The notes under the pieces: generated by a model
Told to the model about the DNA's origin: nothing
The model's input: the letters and a program-made list of their open reading frames with translations, nothing else
Database searches by the model: none
Shown here: one piece after another, positions 5,367 to 8,724 of the stretch
Layout: the number at the start of each line of letters is the position of its first letter
How positions within the stretch are numbered: the stretch's first letter is position 1
NCBI GenBank assembly: GCA_029977045.1
Contig: JAPOLP010000195.1
Location: forward strand, 1-8,724
DNA length: 8,724 bases
Direction: 5' to 3'
Source: Planctomycetota bacterium
Lineage (GTDB): Bacteria; Planctomycetota; Planctomycetia; Planctomycetales; Planctomycetaceae
Program-made: the position numbers and the translations under genes

Positions 5367-7199
5367 TCAGCGGACATACCGCATCCTTGAGAAGTCGGGA
5401 ACGCGGATGCTGCGAGCCTGGCCAGCAAAGTGCAACTCGCCCGGCTTTGACGGCAGGTGAACAACCAGTGGCCGACCGACGATCAAATGCCGGGCGACTG
5501 TCGGGCTCTTCCACCCGCGACTGTCCAGCGAGACCGGGCTGTTGTCGCCGAGGAAGAAGAACTCGTCGTCCCCCAGAAAGACTGGCTCCTTGACCCCGTG
5601 CCGGTAGTCGTAGTCGGTGTAGTGAACGTCGCGGTAGAGACACAGGCTGGTGATGTCGACGGTGCCGCCGTGTGCTCCGAACTGAACTGTCCGACCGTCT
5701 GCGTCGGCAGTTTCGGCGGTTGTTCCAGTGAGGTCGGTTGCCTGAGCTGAGGCGAGCACGATCTCCTGCCCGCTCGAAGTGGACTCTGGAGAACGCTGCT
5801 CGGGATCGGCTGGCGAGAACTCATCGATCGGCTGGTCGAGATCCGTCGACAGAACCGGCTCGGCATTCAGACCAACGATCAACTGCCGGTCGAATGTCGA
5901 AACGTCGACTTCGATGGGAGCGGCGAAGGATTCAGGTTCGACCGGAGCCGCGACAATGGGACGCTTGCCGGACGTCATCAGCCAGACGGCGTGTTCGGCA
6001 CTGTGGCTGCTCAGCCACGCGGCGACGTTGCGGGCTTCGCGATCAAGACGGAAGACGGCAAATCGATCCCGATGACGCAGCACTGCGGCGAACTGGCCGC
6101 GAGATTCCGGAAAGGTGACATGGCAGCTGAGCATCAGGTCGTGGACCGGCGTGGCCTCACGCGACCGCGTCGGAGCGTTGTAGCCGTACCTGTCCGTGAT
6201 CGGTCCTGCCTGACCTTCACTGGCTTCGTGAGGAAGTCCGTCGGCATCGTCCGGACCGCCCGCCGCGATCGTAGCATCGATCGGCAGGTCGAGATTCGGT
6301 CGCGCACGGGACTGTGTTCGATCGAGATTGAAATAACTGACCCAGGCGAACTCCGGACTGAGCCCGGCGGCGGCCTCCGTCGAGTGCTCAGTCGGCGAAT
6401 AGCTGAACTGTCCGGCGGCATGGGACCATCCGGGCTCGGGCAGCCAGCGCGAAAACACCTGATCGAACTGCGGATAGTGTGCGTCGTCGAAAACAGGAAT
6501 CCGCATCGACAGCTGTTTCGCATACGACTTGCGAGCCCGCTGATCGTTAATGAAAACGTCGCCGTCGCGAATCTGAACCTTCTCGCCCGGTCGCCCGATC
6601 GTTCGCTTCACGTAAGCCTGTGTTGGATCGTTCGGATTCAGAAAAACGGCGATCTCCCAGCGCTCCGGGTCACGAAACGAAAACGCTTCCTTGAAGACGA
6701 GCAGCTGATCGCCACTGTTCTTCGGGACGGTCGATGCATCAATGTGCGACTGCTCGCAGTTCGGACACGTCACCTGGTGTGCCTGCTCAGCCGAGCCATC
6801 GTCGAACGCGACCCCGACCGCGAACTGAAACCCGCAGTCGGGGCACTTCACTCGCTTGTGGTAGCCAAGCAGTGTCGGAGCCATTGACCCCGTCGAGATG
6901 ATGTAGCCTTCCAGCACGAAAGAGCGGAAAACGATGACAGCGATCGCCAGACACAGAAACGATTCGAGAATGTGCCGCGTCGTCGTCTCACCGCCAGGCT
7001 GCGACTTATTGCGAGTGTCGTCCGTCGGTGGCGGTGACTCGGCTGACGGCCAGCGGGTTTCCGCAGCGACCGCATAAAAGTCGCCCGGAGCAACGATTTC
7101 CCGTGGCGCCGCCGTGCCTGAAAATTCCACTCGCTCCGGCTGAGTCGAGGCGCCATCGCGGCGCAGCTCGTTCACACGGGATGGAGGAGTAGCGGGCAT
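5367..7199 (-). CDS. lepB: Type I signal peptidase with zinc-ribbon and large domain insertion (copy B)
   Basis: From the ATG at 7199 this is a 610-residue paralogue of copy A. It has a Pro/Glu-rich cytoplasmic N-terminus of about 78 residues, one membrane segment (about 79-96), and box B STGSMAPT with catalytic Ser105. It then has GDQLLVFKEAF (163-173), box C RWEIAVFLNP (180-189), box D YVKRTIGRPGE with Lys198 as general base, and box E GDNSPVSLDSR (551-561). The dyad and boxes are intact, so activity as a leader peptidase is expected. A CX2C-X22-CX2C ribbon (Cys119, 122, 145, 148) lies between boxes B and C. About 344 residues separate boxes D and E and share IPVFD, ITDRYGYN, DLMLS and a YRDVHY block with copy A. 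The C-terminus is SIRVPDFSRMRYVR. The frame stays open upstream to a TTG at 7352 (661 codons). I chose 7199 because it is the last ATG before the membrane segment and the upstream residues look non-coding, but no good ribosome binding site supports either start. Confidence 0.88.
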   Translation of the reverse strand: MPATPPSRVNELRRDGASTQPERVEFSGTAAPREIVAPGDFYAVAAETRWPSAESPPPTDDTRNKSQPGGETTTRHILESFLCLAIAVIVFRSFVLEGYIISTGSMAPTLLGYHKRVKCPDCGFQFAVGVAFDDGSAEQAHQVTCPNCEQSHIDASTVPKNSGDQLLVFKEAFSFRDPERWEIAVFLNPNDPTQAYVKRTIGRPGEKVQIRDGDVFINDQRARKSYAKQLSMRIPVFDDAHYPQFDQVFSRWLPEPGWSHAAGQFSYSPTEHSTEAAAGLSPEFAWVSYFNLDRTQSRARPNLDLPIDATIAAGGPDDADGLPHEASEGQAGPITDRYGYNAPTRSREATPVHDLMLSCHVTFPESRGQFAAVLRHRDRFAVFRLDREARNVAAWLSSHSAEHAVWLMTSGKRPIVAAPVEPESFAAPIEVDVSTFDRQLIVGLNAEPVLSTDLDQPIDEFSPADPEQRSPESTSSGQEIVLASAQATDLTGTTAETADADGRTVQFGAHGGTVDITSLCLYRDVHYTDYDYRHGVKEPVFLGDDEFFFLGDNSPVSLDSRGWKSPTVARHLIVGRPLVVHLPSKPGELHFAGQARSIRVPDFSRMRYVR

Positions 7200-7551
7200 T
7201 GACAGTTCGAATCCCGGCGGGAAGGGTGAGTGGCGAGAACGACAGGACATCTGAACCGCAGTTTGCTGCCCGATGGCAACACGCGGGGGCCCGGATCGTA
7301 ACCTGAACTGACCGCCTGTGTCTTCGCCGATGCGGACGTTTCGCGGCGTCAACAGGCCCGTCCAGACAGTACGACGAGGAAAACCGTAGCAGATAATCTC
7401 ACCTTGACCGTTCTGGCAGAATGCGAAGAATCCGCGACCTGCTCAGCAAGGCAAAGGATTGCCGGATTGAGCGTTCAGTCTACCGGTGCCAGCGCTCGGC
7501 GAATCGGCTCGCCTGCGGTCGCGTTCGCCCGGACAGGGAGGTCCGAGTTCC
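7200..7551. other. Divergent intergenic region between signal peptidase B and murE
   Basis: These 352 bases should hold the promoters for leftward signal peptidase B and rightward murE. Only weak candidates are visible. GATAAT at 7392-7397 (+) resembles a -10 box without a convincing -35, and TTGACC at 7404-7409 (+) resembles a -35 without a good -10. A small GGCGA/TCGCC inverted repeat (7498-7502 and 7509-7513) lies near murE. The part 7200-7352 is an open extension of the signal peptidase B frame, and a longer N-terminus there cannot be excluded. No RNA gene or convincing small gene was found. Confidence 0.4.
7535..7541 (+). promoter_or_regulatory. Ribosome binding site of murE
   Basis: AGGGAGG, ten bases before the ATG at 7552, close to the Shine-Dalgarno consensus and the strongest such site in the window. 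It fixes the murE start. Confidence 0.65.
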
Positions 7552-8724
7552 ATGCCGCTGTCGCTACCTGCGGTGCCAGTGCCGGTCAGTCTGCGTCGCC
7601 TGCTGCCCGGAGCCAGTTTTGTTGGCTGCGGGGAGATCATCGCCGCCGACGTGACTGACGACAGCCGCCAGGCCGGACCGGACTCAGTCTTCGCTGCGAT
7701 CCCCGGCACCAAAGCCGACGGCGCGGTCTTCGTCCCGGAAGCGGTTGCTCGCGGATGCACCGCAGTTCTGACATCGCATCCTCTGGCGGACACGTCCGTT
7801 CGGCAGTGCATCGTGCCCGACGTTCGATCGGCCTACGCAGAACTCTGCCAGGCATTGTATGGCAACCCCGCCGCTCGAATGCAGATCGCCGGCGTCACGG
7901 GTACGAATGGCAAGACAACGACCGCGTGGATGATCCGCTCGTTGCTGAAAACTGCCGGACGACACTGCGGCCTGCTGGGCACGGTCGAATACTCAGACTC
8001 AGCCGTGACCGAACCAGCCTCGCTGACAACTCCCGACCCGAAGACGGCGGCCCGCTGGTTCCGCCGGATGCTCGAAGCCGGCTGCTCGCACGCCGCGATT
8101 GAACTGTCGAGCCACGCTCTGCATCAGAGCCGCCTGTCCGGAGTGCAGCTCAACGCTGCCGTCATCACGAACATCACGCAGGACCACTTCGACTATCACC
8201 CGAACATTGACGAATACACCGCCGCCAAGGGCCGCATCATTCAGCACGTCACTACCGGCGGCGTGATCGTCATCAACGTCGACGATCCCGGAGCCCGGCG
8301 ACTGCTGCGAACCGCCGAACGATCCGCTCGCCGCGTCGTCACCACGTCGATCGTCGAATCACGCATCGAGGCCGAAGCGTCGGACGCAACGATCAAAGCG
8401 ATCATCGAAAACGAATCGCTGACGGGAACCGAATTCGCCGTCCTGTCCGGCAGTGCCGAGTTCAACGTCCGTCTGCCGCTGCCCGCCCGGCACAACGTGT
8501 CGAATGCGCTGGCGGCGATCGCCGTTGCCCAGCACTTTGGCCTGAAGCCTTCGGTCATTGCCGAATCCCTGGCCACGCTGCCAAGCGTGCCAGGCCGGCT
8601 GGAGCCGATCGAGTCAGCTCGCGGCATTCGCGTTTTCGTCGACTATGCACACACCGATGACGCGCTTCGCCGCGTCGTCGACGGACTCAAATCGCTGACA
8701 GAAGGCCGAGTCGTCTGCGTCTTC
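7552..8724 (+). CDS. murE: UDP-N-acetylmuramoyl-tripeptide synthetase MurE, N-terminal 391 codons (3' end outside window)
   Basis: The frame from the ATG at 7552 is open to the window edge. It shows the N-terminal nucleotide-substrate domain with VTDDSRQAGPDSVFAAIPG (34-52), the ATP-binding loop GVTGTNGKTTT (114-124), LTTPD (158-162) for UDP-MurNAc-dipeptide binding, ELSSHAL (184-190), ITNITQDHFDYH (205-216), the Lys226 expected to be carbamylated, VPGRLEP (346-352), and VDYAHTDDAL (363-372) opening the C-terminal domain. MurE adds the third amino acid (usually meso-diaminopimelate or lysine) to UDP-MurNAc-L-Ala-D-Glu in the cytoplasm. The motif that tells diaminopimelate from lysine enzymes (DNPR) lies beyond the edge, about 100 residues being missing. 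Small departures from the usual sequence are Leu in E(V)SSHAL and Asp in VDYAHT(P)DAL. A strong ribosome binding site precedes it. Its presence indicates a peptidoglycan wall. Confidence 0.93.
   Translation, partial: MPLSLPAVPVPVSLRRLLPGASFVGCGEIIAADVTDDSRQAGPDSVFAAIPGTKADGAVFVPEAVARGCTAVLTSHPLADTSVRQCIVPDVRSAYAELCQALYGNPAARMQIAGVTGTNGKTTTAWMIRSLLKTAGRHCGLLGTVEYSDSAVTEPASLTTPDPKTAARWFRRMLEAGCSHAAIELSSHALHQSRLSGVQLNAAVITNITQDHFDYHPNIDEYTAAKGRIIQHVTTGGVIVINVDDPGARRLLRTAERSARRVVTTSIVESRIEAEASDATIKAIIENESLTGTEFAVLSGSAEFNVRLPLPARHNVSNALAAIAVAQHFGLKPSVIAESLATLPSVPGRLEPIESARGIRVFVDYAHTDDALRRVVDGLKSLTEGRVVCVF

Noticed and set aside
5991..6887. Plus-strand open frame (298 codons) opposite signal peptidase B
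   Set aside because: It lies opposite the insert, ribbon and box regions of copy B, with no domain of its own.
7200..7352. N-terminal extension of signal peptidase B to a TTG start
   Set aside because: The extra 51 residues include an alternative ATG at 7250 but no ribosome binding site, and the sequence looks like intergenic DNA. The ATG at 7199 already leaves a 78-residue cytoplasmic region.
7404..7432. Sigma-70-like promoter for murE (TTGACC plus a downstream box)
   Set aside because: There is no acceptable -10 hexamer at 16-18 bp spacing, so it is mentioned only as a weak candidate in the intergenic entry.

Overview
The window looks like chromosomal DNA from a planctomycete. The support is a GC-rich sequence (about 60 % by eye), a formylglycine-type sulfatase C-terminus, two very large zinc-ribbon-bearing type I signal peptidases, and envelope genes for both lipopolysaccharide export (lptB) and peptidoglycan synthesis (murE). 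This assignment is inference from gene content; there is no rRNA or other marker in the window.

Layout. Positions 1-487 (+) are the 3' end of a sulfatase gene, followed by a 77-bp imperfect palindrome (489-565). Positions 601-2282 (+) hold a two-gene unit whose stop and start codons overlap (ATGA): a Maf-family nucleotide pyrophosphatase and an OleD-like extended short-chain dehydrogenase. Positions 2279-2378 hold two inverted REP-like units between the convergent ends of oleD and lptB. Positions 2398-7199 (-) are a three-gene set read right to left: signal peptidase I copy B, signal peptidase I copy A, then lptB. Gaps are 124 and 79 bp, and the first carries three tandem copies of a 17-bp unit. 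Positions 7200-7551 form a divergent intergenic region. Positions 7552-8724 (+) are the first 391 codons of murE, which runs off the right edge.

How the genes relate. The right two thirds is an envelope-biogenesis neighbourhood: two leader peptidases that would trim exported proteins, the ATPase of the LPS transporter, and a cytoplasmic Mur ligase. The left part is unrelated metabolism and housekeeping (sulfate ester hydrolysis, nucleotide-pool cleaning, a beta-keto-acid or sterol-type reductase).

The most unusual content is the signal peptidase pair. Both copies keep the Ser/Lys dyad and the box B-E motifs. Both also carry a four-cysteine ribbon between box B and box C, and about 350 residues between box D and box E, where E. 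coli LepB has only about 115. The two inserts share motifs with each other, and both proteins end in a similar basic tail. This points to an old duplication of an already enlarged enzyme. No CRISPR array, tRNA, rRNA, insertion sequence or phage gene was seen.
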